NCBI GenBank assembly: GCA_004020875.1
Contig: SAPZ01000027.1
Coordinates: 1-64,000, forward strand
Reading direction: 5' to 3'
DNA from: Mesorhizobium sp.
Lineage (GTDB): Bacteria > Pseudomonadota > Alphaproteobacteria > Rhizobiales > Rhizobiaceae
DNA length: 64,000 nucleotides
The notes beneath the pieces are model-generated. The model was not told the origin of the DNA. It did not search any database and saw nothing but the letters and a program-made list of their open reading frames with translations. This document shows, piece after piece, positions 55,206 to 64,000 of the stretch; the first letter of the stretch is position 1; the number at the start of each line of letters is the position of its first letter. Position numbers and translations under genes: made by a program.

Positions 55206-56147
55206 ATGAAACTCACTCGCAGAATGACACTTGCGGCTTTCGCCGGCGTGCTCGCACTCGGCACCGCGATGCCGGCCTATGCGGCGGACCTCATCGCCAT
55301 CATCACGCCTTCGCATGACAATCCATTCTTCAAGGCGGAAGCCGTCGGCGCCGAGGCCAAGGCCAAGGAACTTGGCTACGACACGCTGGTGCTGGTGCAT
55401 GACGACGACGCAAACAAGCAGTCGGAACTGATCGACACCGCGATCGGCCGCGGCGCCAAGGCGATCATCCTCGACAATGCCGGCGCCGACGCCACGGTCG
55501 CCGCCGTGCAGAAGGCCAAGGATGCTGGTGTTCCCTCCTTCCTGATCGACCGCGAGATCAACGCCACCGGCGTTGCGGTGGCGCAGATCGTCTCCAATAA
55601 CTATCAGGGCGCCCAGCTCGGCGCGCAGGAATTCGTCAAGCTGATGGGCGAGAAGGGCAACTATGTCGAGCTGGTCGGTAAGGAGTCCGACACCAATGCA
55701 GGCATCCGCTCCAAGGGCTATCACGACGTCATCGACGACTATCCGGACCTGAAAAAAGTCGCTCAGCAGTCGGCAAATTGGAGCCAGACCGAGGCCTATT
55801 CCAAGATGGAGTCGATCCTGCAGGCCAACCCGGACATCAAGGGCGTGATCTCAGGCAACGACACGATGGCGATGGGCGCCTACGCGGCGCTGGCCGCTGC
55901 CGGCCGCAAGGATGTCATCGTGGTCGGCTTCGACGGTTCGAACGACGTGCGCGACTCCATCACCTCCGGCGGCATCAAGGCGACGGTGCTGCAGCCGGCC
56001 TTCGCCCAGGCACAGATGGCCGTGGAGCAGGCCAACGACTTCATCAAGAACAAGAAGTCGCCCGAGAAGGAAAAGCAGCTCATGGACTGCGTCCTCATCA
56101 ATGGCGACAACGCTCCCAAGCTGGAGACCTTCGCGCTCAAGAACTAA
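55206..56147 (+). CDS. Sugar ABC transporter substrate-binding protein (importer 2)
   Basis: A 313-residue ribose-type binding protein. Signal peptide residues 1-26 (RRMTLAAFAGVLALGTAMP, cleavage after AYA). Mature segments: IAIITPSHDNPFFKAEAVGA, DDDANKQSELIDTAIGRGAK, VPSFLIDREINATG, GIRSKGYHDVIDDYPDLKK and VISGNDTMAMGAYAALAAAG. It heads the six-gene operon that contains apiose dehydrogenase and apionolactonase, so it is the better candidate for D-apiose uptake. Confidence 0.9.
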   Translation: MKLTRRMTLAAFAGVLALGTAMPAYAADLIAIITPSHDNPFFKAEAVGAEAKAKELGYDTLVLVHDDDANKQSELIDTAIGRGAKAIILDNAGADATVAAVQKAKDAGVPSFLIDREINATGVAVAQIVSNNYQGAQLGAQEFVKLMGEKGNYVELVGKESDTNAGIRSKGYHDVIDDYPDLKKVAQQSANWSQTEAYSKMESILQANPDIKGVISGNDTMAMGAYAALAAAGRKDVIVVGFDGSNDVRDSITSGGIKATVLQPAFAQAQMAVEQANDFIKNKKSPEKEKQLMDCVLINGDNAPKLETFALKN

Positions 56148-56226
56148 GCGGCGCGACATAAGCTGCGAGGGGCGAACGCGCGTTCGCCCCTCGCCTCCAT
56201 TTCACTTTCCAGGTGTCCTGATTGTC

Positions 56227-56888
56227 ATGACCAAGCCGACTTGTCCGACCAGGCAGACTTGGCTGATCCTCGCGATAACCGCCGCCATCGGCCTCAGCGC
56301 CTGCAAGATCCTGCCGACACCGTCGGCGCAGGGCAGCGATGGCGCCAACAACTCCGGCTTCAATCCCGACAAGAAAGTCGAGGAGATCTGGGCCTCGAAA
56401 GTCATTCCCTATCTGCAGCAGAAGGCGGGGCCGTTCGGCGAAGTGCATGCGCTGGCCAAGACCGACCAGGCCACCGCCGGCGCCAAATACGGCAATCCGA
56501 AGAAGCAGGCGAATTCGCCATGGACCTTCGCGGTGCGCATCGAAGGCAAGATCGTCGCCGCCAACACGCAGTCGCGCGCGGCAACCATCGATGTCGACGT
56601 CGATGGCGACGGCAAGGCGGATGCGCGGGTGCAGATCGGGCCGGCGATGCGCGGCACCGCGCTGCGCGACAGCCTCAATTTCGTTCAGTTCAACGACTTC
56701 ACCAACCAGATCGACTTCGCCCAGTTCGGTAAGGCCTTCAATGCCTATGCCGACAAGACGGTACTGTCCAAGCTCCCACGGGACGGGCTCGAGGGTCGAA
56801 CCACGAAGGTGCTCGGCGCCTACACGATCGAGAGCGGCCAGGACCTGCCGCTGGTGACGCCGGCGGAGGCCGAGATCGGGCCGAAGCG

Positions 56889-56892
<4 letters not shown>
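56227..56892 (+). CDS. DUF2291 family periplasmic lipoprotein
   Basis: About 221 residues from ATG 56227. The N-terminus is a lipoprotein signal (WLILAITAAIGLSAC, with Cys as the lipidation site). The rest is soluble, with FNPDKKVEEIWASKVIPYLQ, ATIDVDVDGDGKADARVQIG and FNDFTNQIDFAQFGKAFNAY, matching the DUF2291 family often found in sugar ABC operons. Its role is unknown; an accessory to the binding protein or importer is plausible. It overlaps the ATPase gene by 4 bases. Confidence 0.82.
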
Positions 56893-58432
<1,540 letters not shown>

Positions 58433-58436
<4 letters not shown>

Positions 58437-59497
58437 CCGACATCTCCGCCAAGGCTGCCGCGCCATCCGCATCCAGCGGCTCCGTGCTGCTGACGCTGAT
58501 GAAGCTCAGGACCTTCATCGCGCTGATCGCGGTGCTGGTGTTCTTCTCGATCGCGGCGCCGAATTTCCTCTCGGCCGCCAACCTGATCCTAATGGCCAAG
58601 CATGTGGCGCTCAATGCCTTCCTCGCCATGGGCATGACCTTCGTCATCATCACCGGCGGCATCGACCTTTCGGTCGGCTCGATCGTCGGCCTGTGCGGCA
58701 TGGTCGCCGGCTATCTGGTGCTCAACGGCATCGATCTGCAGATCGGCTACACCGTCTATTTCAACGTCGTCGAGATCGCGCTTATCACGCTTGGCGTCGG
58801 CATTCTGATCGGGGCCGTCAACGGGTTGCTGATCACCAGGCTGAACGTAGCACCTTTCATCGCCACGCTCGGCACGCTCTATGTCGCGCGCGGCTTTGCG
58901 CTGTTGTCGTCGGACGGCCGCACCTTCCCCAACCTTGTCGGCAAGCCGGAGCTCGGCACCACCGGCTTCGGCTATCTCGGCGCCGGCAGAGTGCTTGGTC
59001 TGCCGGTCTCGATCTGGATCCTGGTCGTGGTGGCGCTGGGAGCGGCCTATCTCGCCCGCTACACGCCGCTTGGCCGCCATATCTTCGCAGTCGGCGGCAA
59101 TGAGCGGGCGGCGCGCATTTCTGGCGTGCGCATCAACATGGTGAAGATGTTCGTTTACATGTTCTCCGGCTTCTGCGCGGCGATCGTCGGCCTCATCATC
59201 TCGTCGGAGCTGATGGCCTCGCACCCCGCGACCGGCGAGAGCTTCGAGCTCAACGCCATTGCCGCCGCCGTGCTCGGCGGCACGTCGATGTCTGGCGGTC
59301 GCGGCACGATCGGCGGCACCATCGTCGGCGCCTTCGTCATCGGCATCCTCTCCGACGGGCTGGTGATGATGGGCGTGAGCTCGTTCTGGCAGATGGTGAT
59401 CAAGGGTCTCGTCATCATCGTCGCGGTCGTGGTCGACCAGGCGCAGCGCCGGCTGCAGAGCCGTGTGACGTTAATGCAGATGGCAAAGGTGGGCTGA
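58433..59497 (+). CDS. Ribose-type ABC transporter permease (importer 2)
   Basis: A 354-residue RbsC-family membrane protein with FIALIAVLVFFSIAAPNFLS as the first membrane segment, MGMTFVIITGGIDLSVGSIV at about residues 65-84 and GGTSMSGGRGTIGGTIVGA near residue 285. It is the only permease for the 56889 ATPase. One base separates its stop from the apiose dehydrogenase start. Confidence 0.92.
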
Positions 59498-59498
59498 C

Positions 59499-60533
59499 AT
59501 GACGACATTGCGCGGGGCGCTGATCGGCTGCGGCTTCTTCGCCGTCAACCAGATGCATGGCTGGCGCGACATCGACGGCGCGTCGATCGTGGCGATATGC
59601 GACCGCGATCCCGAGCGCCTCAGGATCGTCGGCGACCAGTTCGGCATCGAGCGGCGCTACAGTGACGCGGCTGAAATGTTTGCCGGCGAGACGCTCGACT
59701 TCGTCGACATCGCGACCACGGTCGGCAGTCATCGGCCGCTGGTCGAACTGGCCGCCGCCAACCATATCCCGGTGATCTGCCAAAAACCGTTCGCGCCGAC
59801 GCTGGCCGACGCCAAGGCCATGGTGAAGGCCTGCGCCGAGGCCGGCGTGCCGCTGATGGTGCATGAAAACTTCCGCTGGCAGTCGCCGATCCAGGCGGTG
59901 CGCGCCGTGCTCGACAGCGGCGAGATCGGCACGCCCTTCTTCGGCCGCATCTCCTTCCGCTCGGCCTATGATGTGTTTTCGGGCCAGCCCTACCTGGCGA
60001 CGGGCAAGCGCTTCATCATCGAGGATCTGGGCATCCATATCCTTGACATCGCCCGCTTCCTGCTCGGCGACGTGTCGAGCCTCACCGCCCGCACCAAGCG
60101 CGTCAATCGCAGCATCGCCGGCGAGGACGTGGCGACGATGCTGATGGACCATGAAGCCGGCGCAACCTCGGTGGTCGATTGCAGCTATGCGACAAAGCTT
60201 GCGGTCGAGCCTTTCCCCGAGACGCTGATCGAGATCGACGGCTCAGACGGTACGATCCGGCTGGCGCAGGGCTACCAACTCACGGTCACCGGCAAGAGCG
60301 GCACCACCGTCAGCGACGTTTCACCGGCACTGCTCTCCTGGGCCTCGCGGCCATGGCACAATATTCAGGAAAGCGTCGTAGCGATCCAGAGACACTGGGT
60401 GGACTGCCTGACGAAGGGGGTCGAGCCGGCCACTTCGGGCGCCGACAACCTTAAGACCTTCGCGCTGGTCGAGGCAGCCTATGGCGGTGCGGCGAGCCGG
60501 GAACCGGTGTATCTCGACAGCTTGCTCAGATGA
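59499..60533 (+). CDS. apsD: Probable D-apiose dehydrogenase (Gfo/Idh/MocA family)
   Basis: A 344-residue NAD(P)-dependent dehydrogenase with GALIGCGFFAVNQMHGWRD at the N-terminus, the EKP position as QKP (VICQKPFAPT), ENFRWQSP and DLGIHILDIARFLLGD with the conserved Asp and His. The known D-apiose dehydrogenase, which makes D-apionolactone, belongs to this family and is encoded beside apionolactonase. The adjoining apnL-like gene overlaps its stop, which supports the call. Other sugar dehydrogenases of the family cannot be excluded from this gene alone. Confidence 0.8.
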   Translation: MTTLRGALIGCGFFAVNQMHGWRDIDGASIVAICDRDPERLRIVGDQFGIERRYSDAAEMFAGETLDFVDIATTVGSHRPLVELAAANHIPVICQKPFAPTLADAKAMVKACAEAGVPLMVHENFRWQSPIQAVRAVLDSGEIGTPFFGRISFRSAYDVFSGQPYLATGKRFIIEDLGIHILDIARFLLGDVSSLTARTKRVNRSIAGEDVATMLMDHEAGATSVVDCSYATKLAVEPFPETLIEIDGSDGTIRLAQGYQLTVTGKSGTTVSDVSPALLSWASRPWHNIQESVVAIQRHWVDCLTKGVEPATSGADNLKTFALVEAAYGGAASREPVYLDSLLR

Positions 60534-62422
60534 CCTCGGACGCCCTCCTCCTCTACGGCACGCGCGCGGTCGAGGCAGAGCCGATCCGGCTCAGCGCCGG
60601 CCCGCTCAGCGCCGATTTCGTCAACGGCAATCTGCGCGGCATCCGGCACGGCGGCATCGAGGTGCTGCGCGCGATTGCGTATATCGTGCGGGATCGCGAC
60701 TGGGGCACCTATGAGCCAGCCTTGTCGGATCTGCTCATCGAACAGAGCGACGAAAGTTTCTCGGTGCGCTACGCGGCAAGCTGCGAGGGGCCGGGTGGAA
60801 GCAGGCTCGGCTTTCGCGCCACGATCGAGGGCAAAGCCGACGGCCGGCTGACCTTCGATGTGAGCGCGCTTCCTGAAAGCGATTTCGAGACGAACCGCTG
60901 CGGCTTCTGCATCCTGCATCCGATCGCCGGCCTTGCCGGCAGTCCGGTCAAGATCGAACACACCGACGGGAGCGTGGCAGACACGAACCTGCCGCTACTG
61001 ATCGACCCCTGGCAGCCCTTCAAGGACATGCGCGCCATAACGCATCAGGTTCGTCCGGGCGTCAGCGCGGAATGCCGGATGGAAGGCGACATTTTCGAGA
61101 TGGAAGACCAGCGCAACTGGTCGGACGCCTCCTACAAGACGTATGTGCGGCCGCTCGCTCTGCCATGGCCCTATGTGCTTCCGGCGGGACAGATCAATCG
61201 GCAGACGATCACCCTGCGCGTAACGGGCGGCTCCGAGGTGACTGTCGCCGCGACCGGCGCCGAGCCGGTGCGCATCGAAAATGGCGAGGCCGGAACGAAG
61301 CTGCCCGATGTCGGCGTGGTCATTTATCCGGAAGATGTCGAGGCGGCCTTGGGCAACCTTGCGCTGCTCACGAAGCTTGGCCCGCAGCAGCTTCTTCTCC
61401 ACTACGATCCCACGCGCGGCCATGGCCTGGACGCCTTGCAGGCGCATGCCGAACTCGCCGCCGCATTCCCCGCCAAGACCACTCTCGAATGCGTGGCCGC
61501 CTGCGCCGGCGATCTCGACGCCGAACTCTCCGATGTCGCGAAGATGGTGCGCAGGGCGGGCCTGCGTCTCGACGCCATTGCGGTCTCGCCTTCGGTCGAT
61601 CGGCAGTCGACGCCTCCCGGCAGCGTCTGGCCGGCCTGTCCGCCGCTCGAGGACGTCTATGCCGCGGCCCGACGCGCCTTCCCCGGCATCCGGCTCGGCG
61701 GCGGCATGTTCAGCTATTTCACCGAGCTCAACCGCAAGCACGTTCCGGCAGGGACGCTCGATTTCGTCACCCATTGCACCTGCCCGATCGTGCATGCCGC
61801 CGACGATCTCAGCGTCATGCAATCGCTAGAGGCGCTGCCTTTCATCACCCAGTCGGTGCGGGCGATCTATGGGACGAAGCCCTACCGTATCGGCCCTTCG
61901 ACCATTGCCATGCGGCATAACCCCTATGGCGGCGCGACCAAGGACAATTTTGACGGCCAGCGCATCGCCATGGCCAATCGCGATCCGCGCCATGCCGGCT
62001 TGTTCGCCGCCGCCTGGACGATCGGCTATGCGGCGCGCGTGGCGCCGGCGGAACTCGAGATGCTGACGCTTTCCAGCTTCACTGGGCCGTTCGGTGTGCT
62101 GGCCGCCGCCGGCGAACCCGGCGAGGCAGAAACGCCGCAGCCGATCTTCCGTGCGGTGCAGGGCCTCGCCGCGCTGGCAGGCCATACGCAAGTTGTTGCG
62201 CGCGTCAGCGATGATCGCGTGGCCGCGCTGACAGGCCGGTCGCCGGCCGGCGCCGTCACGGCGTGGTTGGCAAACCTCACGGCGGACGATGTGCCGGTCG
62301 ACGCCTCGGCGTTCGCGGGTTCGGTGACGATTTGGGACGGAGCGGGTGTGCGCAGGGTTGCCCCAGGTGAGGCGTTGGCACGCCTGACGATGCCGGCCTA
62401 TGCCATAGCCAGGATCGGCTAG
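60530..62422 (+). CDS. apnL: Probable D-apionolactonase (D-apionate lactonase)
   Basis: A 630-residue soluble protein, far larger than SMP-30 lactonases and with no signal peptide. Segments such as RGIRHGGIEVLRAIAYIVRD at the N-terminus, DVVIYPEDVEAALG-like central part, GGMFSYFTELNRK and CTCPIVHAADDLSVMQSLEA are typical of the large D-apionolactonase family. It would hydrolyse D-apionolactone made by the dehydrogenase to D-apionate. It overlaps that gene by 4 bases and ends the operon. Confidence 0.82.
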   Translation: MTSDALLLYGTRAVEAEPIRLSAGPLSADFVNGNLRGIRHGGIEVLRAIAYIVRDRDWGTYEPALSDLLIEQSDESFSVRYAASCEGPGGSRLGFRATIEGKADGRLTFDVSALPESDFETNRCGFCILHPIAGLAGSPVKIEHTDGSVADTNLPLLIDPWQPFKDMRAITHQVRPGVSAECRMEGDIFEMEDQRNWSDASYKTYVRPLALPWPYVLPAGQINRQTITLRVTGGSEVTVAATGAEPVRIENGEAGTKLPDVGVVIYPEDVEAALGNLALLTKLGPQQLLLHYDPTRGHGLDALQAHAELAAAFPAKTTLECVAACAGDLDAELSDVAKMVRRAGLRLDAIAVSPSVDRQSTPPGSVWPACPPLEDVYAAARRAFPGIRLGGGMFSYFTELNRKHVPAGTLDFVTHCTCPIVHAADDLSVMQSLEALPFITQSVRAIYGTKPYRIGPSTIAMRHNPYGGATKDNFDGQRIAMANRDPRHAGLFAAAWTIGYAARVAPAELEMLTLSSFTGPFGVLAAAGEPGEAETPQPIFRAVQGLAALAGHTQVVARVSDDRVAALTGRSPAGAVTAWLANLTADDVPVDASAFAGSVTIWDGAGVRRVAPGEALARLTMPAYAIARIG

Positions 62423-62426
62423 AGCA

Positions 62427-62516
62427 ATGATCCCGAAAAGTGGCAACGGTTTTCGGAAAGATCATGCTCAAGCAAAGAGCATGAGCAGGATGGCGGTTCA
62501 ACGAAACGTCATCCTG
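62427..62516. repeat. RIME-like palindromic element and hairpin, possible bidirectional terminator
   Basis: ATGATC (62427-62432) and CCGAAAA (62433-62439) pair with TTTTCGG (62450-62456) and GATCAT (62460-62465). This ATGATCCCGAAAAGTGG-type palindrome is a dispersed repeat common in Rhizobiales genomes. A second hairpin, CAGGATGGCG (62486-62495) with CGTCATCCTG (62507-62516), follows. The block lies between converging genes. Confidence 0.75.
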
Positions 62517-62528
62517 ATCTGAACGAAG

Positions 62529-63242
62529 CTATTTCTCGGAGTTCATCACGTAGAGCGCGCGCGAGCGCTCGAGGTGTTTGATCATCGCCTTCTCGGCACC
62601 GTCGGCGTCCTTCTTCTCGATGCAGCCGATGATCTCTTCGTGCTCGGTCAGCGTGAACTTTTCCTTGCCGGTCCAGATCAGCATCTCGGTATGATATTCC
62701 TTCAGCCAGCCGAGCATCGCCTCGCTGACGGCGACATAGATCGGATTGCCCGAAATCGCCGAGATCTGGGTATGGAACCGCATGTCCGCGGAGATGAACG
62801 CCTCAGCATCGCCGCGCGCTGCGCGCTGCTCGGCGACGGTTGCCTTGAGCCTTTGCACATCCTCGGGTGTCGCCTTGTCGGCGGCCTCCCTGACCATGCC
62901 GCGCTCGAAGAAGATGCGCGCACTCTTCAGGTGCTCCAGCGTGTCCTTCGACGACGACAGGATGATCTTGGCCGCGCCGTCGACCTGCTTGATGATCGAC
63001 TTGGCGGTGAGCTGCAGCACCTTGGCGCGCTCGCCGTGCGAGATTGCGACGAGCCCCATGTTGCTCAGCGCCTGCATGGCTTCGCGGATTGCCGGCCGGC
63101 CGACCTCGAAGCGCTCCATCAGCTCGCGCTCGGACGGCATGTCGTCGCCCGGCTGCAATTCGCCGCTGGTGATCAGGCGCTTCAGCCTGGCAAAGACTTC
63201 ATCGGAAAGCTTGCGCCGGACGATCGGTTCCGAACGGTTCAT
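62529..63242 (-). CDS. GntR family regulator, FCD domain, NanR-like
   Basis: A 237-residue regulator. The winged helix is at the N-terminus (VFARLKRLITSGELQPGDDM, PSERELMERFEVGRPAIREA, LVAISHGERAKVLQ). The C-terminal FCD ligand domain includes ISADMRFHTQISAISGNPIY, with metal-binding His. The arrangement closely follows E. coli NanR, which binds GGTATA repeats. Since CTGGTATR motifs precede all four units of this region, it is probably the local regulator, responding to apiose or a pathway intermediate. It is divergent from the RuBisCO-like gene. Confidence 0.88.
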   Translation of the reverse strand: MNRSEPIVRRKLSDEVFARLKRLITSGELQPGDDMPSERELMERFEVGRPAIREAMQALSNMGLVAISHGERAKVLQLTAKSIIKQVDGAAKIILSSSKDTLEHLKSARIFFERGMVREAADKATPEDVQRLKATVAEQRAARGDAEAFISADMRFHTQISAISGNPIYVAVSEAMLGWLKEYHTEMLIWTGKEKFTLTEHEEIIGCIEKKDADGAEKAMIKHLERSRALYVMNSEK

Positions 63243-63369
63243 CGCCGCGAATCACTCCTTTGACCTGGCCTCAATCTAGCACCGCGGCCGCAATTTCCGG
63301 AATGCCCCTCATCCTTTCGCAGAGCGCTCCGCGGAGCACGATATTGCTTGCAATGCTCATGTACTCATT

Positions 63370-63379
63370 ATACCAGATT
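63370..63379. promoter_or_regulatory. NanR-type operator 4
   Basis: ATACCAGATT (reverse strand AATCTGGTATAATG) carries a full GGTATA and lies 49 bases upstream of the RuBisCO-like start, in the spacer shared with the GntR gene. Confidence 0.65.
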
Positions 63380-63427
63380 TGGAGCGCAGGGAATTCTTTT
63401 CCTGCCTTTCGACTGAGTAGACCGGCC

Positions 63428-64000
63428 ATGATCACCCTCACCTATCGCATCGAGACCGCGGGGAGTATCGAGGCGCTGGCGGCCAAGATCGCCAGCGACC
63501 AGTCGACCGGCACCTTCGTAGCTTTGCCCGGCGAAACGGAGGAGTTGAAGGCAAGGGTGGCGGCGCGGGTGCTGGCGATTCGGCATTTGCCGGACGTCAC
63601 GCAACCTTCGATACCCGAGGCCGGCAGCGGCCCCTTCAAGCGTGCCGATGTCGACATCGCCTTCCCATTCGATGCGATCGGCACCGACCTGGCGGCGCTG
63701 ATGACGATCGCCATTGGCGGCACCTATTCGATCAGGGGCCTTTCCGGCATCCGCGTCGTCGACATGAAGCTGCCGGAGGAATTCAGGGGCGCTTATCCCG
63801 GCCCGCAGTTCGGGGTCGCCGGCAGCCGCAGGCTGACTGGCGTCGAGGGCCGTCCGATCATCGGCACCATCGTCAAGCCGGCGCTGGGCCTCAGACCGCA
63901 TGAGACGGCCGCGATGGTGGGGGAATTGATCGAAGCCGGCGTCGACTTCATCAAGGACGACGAGAAGCTGATGAGCCCGGCCTATTCGCCGTTGTCGGAG
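63428..64000 (+). CDS. RuBisCO-like protein, probable 3-oxo-isoapionate-4-phosphate decarboxylase or transcarboxylase/hydrolase (5' part)
   Basis: An open frame of 191 codons from ATG 63428 that runs off the window. It has the RuBisCO large-subunit N-terminal domain (LTYRIETAGSIEALAAKIAS; FPFDAIGTDLAALMTIAIGG) and the start of the barrel: GTIVKPALGLRP with the position of the catalytic lysine of loop 1, and DFIKDDEKLMSP, which matches the KDDE motif around the carbamylated lysine. In the D-apiose pathway such proteins act on 3-oxo-isoapionate 4-phosphate; decarboxylating (OiaX) and transcarboxylating/hydrolysing (OiaT) versions are known and cannot be told apart from this fragment. The kinase that makes the substrate is not in the window and should lie downstream. 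Confidence 0.85.
   Translation, partial: MITLTYRIETAGSIEALAAKIASDQSTGTFVALPGETEELKARVAARVLAIRHLPDVTQPSIPEAGSGPFKRADVDIAFPFDAIGTDLAALMTIAIGGTYSIRGLSGIRVVDMKLPEEFRGAYPGPQFGVAGSRRLTGVEGRPIIGTIVKPALGLRPHETAAMVGELIEAGVDFIKDDEKLMSPAYSPLSE

Overview
The window looks like chromosomal or large-replicon DNA of a Rhizobiales alphaproteobacterium, most likely Mesorhizobium or a close relative. The basis is GC-rich coding sequence with many ATGA gene overlaps, a nadQ-nadABC cluster, a thiCOSGE-thiD operon behind a TPP riboswitch, a RIME-like palindrome, and a very high density of ribose-type ABC transporters with Gfo/Idh/MocA dehydrogenases. No rRNA, complete tRNA, CRISPR array, transposase or phage gene was seen.

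Region 1 (179-22459) is a cyclitol- or sugar-catabolism regulon. It holds five Gfo/Idh/MocA oxidoreductases, three SDRs, an HpcH/HpaI aldolase, a D-2-hydroxyacid dehydrogenase, an SMP-30 lactonase, an IolD-type TPP enzyme, an IolE/MocC-type isomerase-fold enzyme, a HisD paralogue, and a full ribose-type ABC transporter with two permeases. A LacI-type regulator sits inside it. A 14-bp palindrome, TGCATWGCWATGCA, recurs in front of six of its transcription units and is the probable operator.

Region 2 (22712-33009) is a vitamin island: nadQ, an operator palindrome, nadABC, a panD'-'bioZ deletion pseudogene, a TPP riboswitch and thiC-thiO-thiS-thiG-thiE-thiD.

Region 3 (33541-46422) is a compact minus-strand operon of eleven genes divergent from a LacI regulator. 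It encodes a third-party ABC importer, GMC oxidoreductase, aldehyde dehydrogenase, SDR, CaiB/BaiF CoA transferase, enoyl-CoA hydratase, DapA-type lyase, HAD phosphatase and a YciI/muconolactone-isomerase-like protein. I know no characterised pathway with this combination, and it is the best candidate for an undescribed catabolic system. Operators of the type GAAAWCGKTTTC mark it.

Region 4 (46423-48999) is a spacer with hairpins, a terminator, a 26-nt 3' remnant of an initiator-tRNA-like gene and a membrane acyltransferase.

Region 5 (49299-64000) matches the D-apiose oxidative pathway: D-apiose dehydrogenase, D-apionolactonase, D-apionate oxidoisomerase and a RuBisCO-like protein cut by the window end. 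It also has two ABC importers, one with an ATPase-permease fusion. A NanR-like GntR regulator is present, and a CTGGTATR motif (the core of the GGTATA element bound by E. coli NanR) lies upstream of all four transcription units.

Functional calls come from reading the translated sequence; no database search was run.
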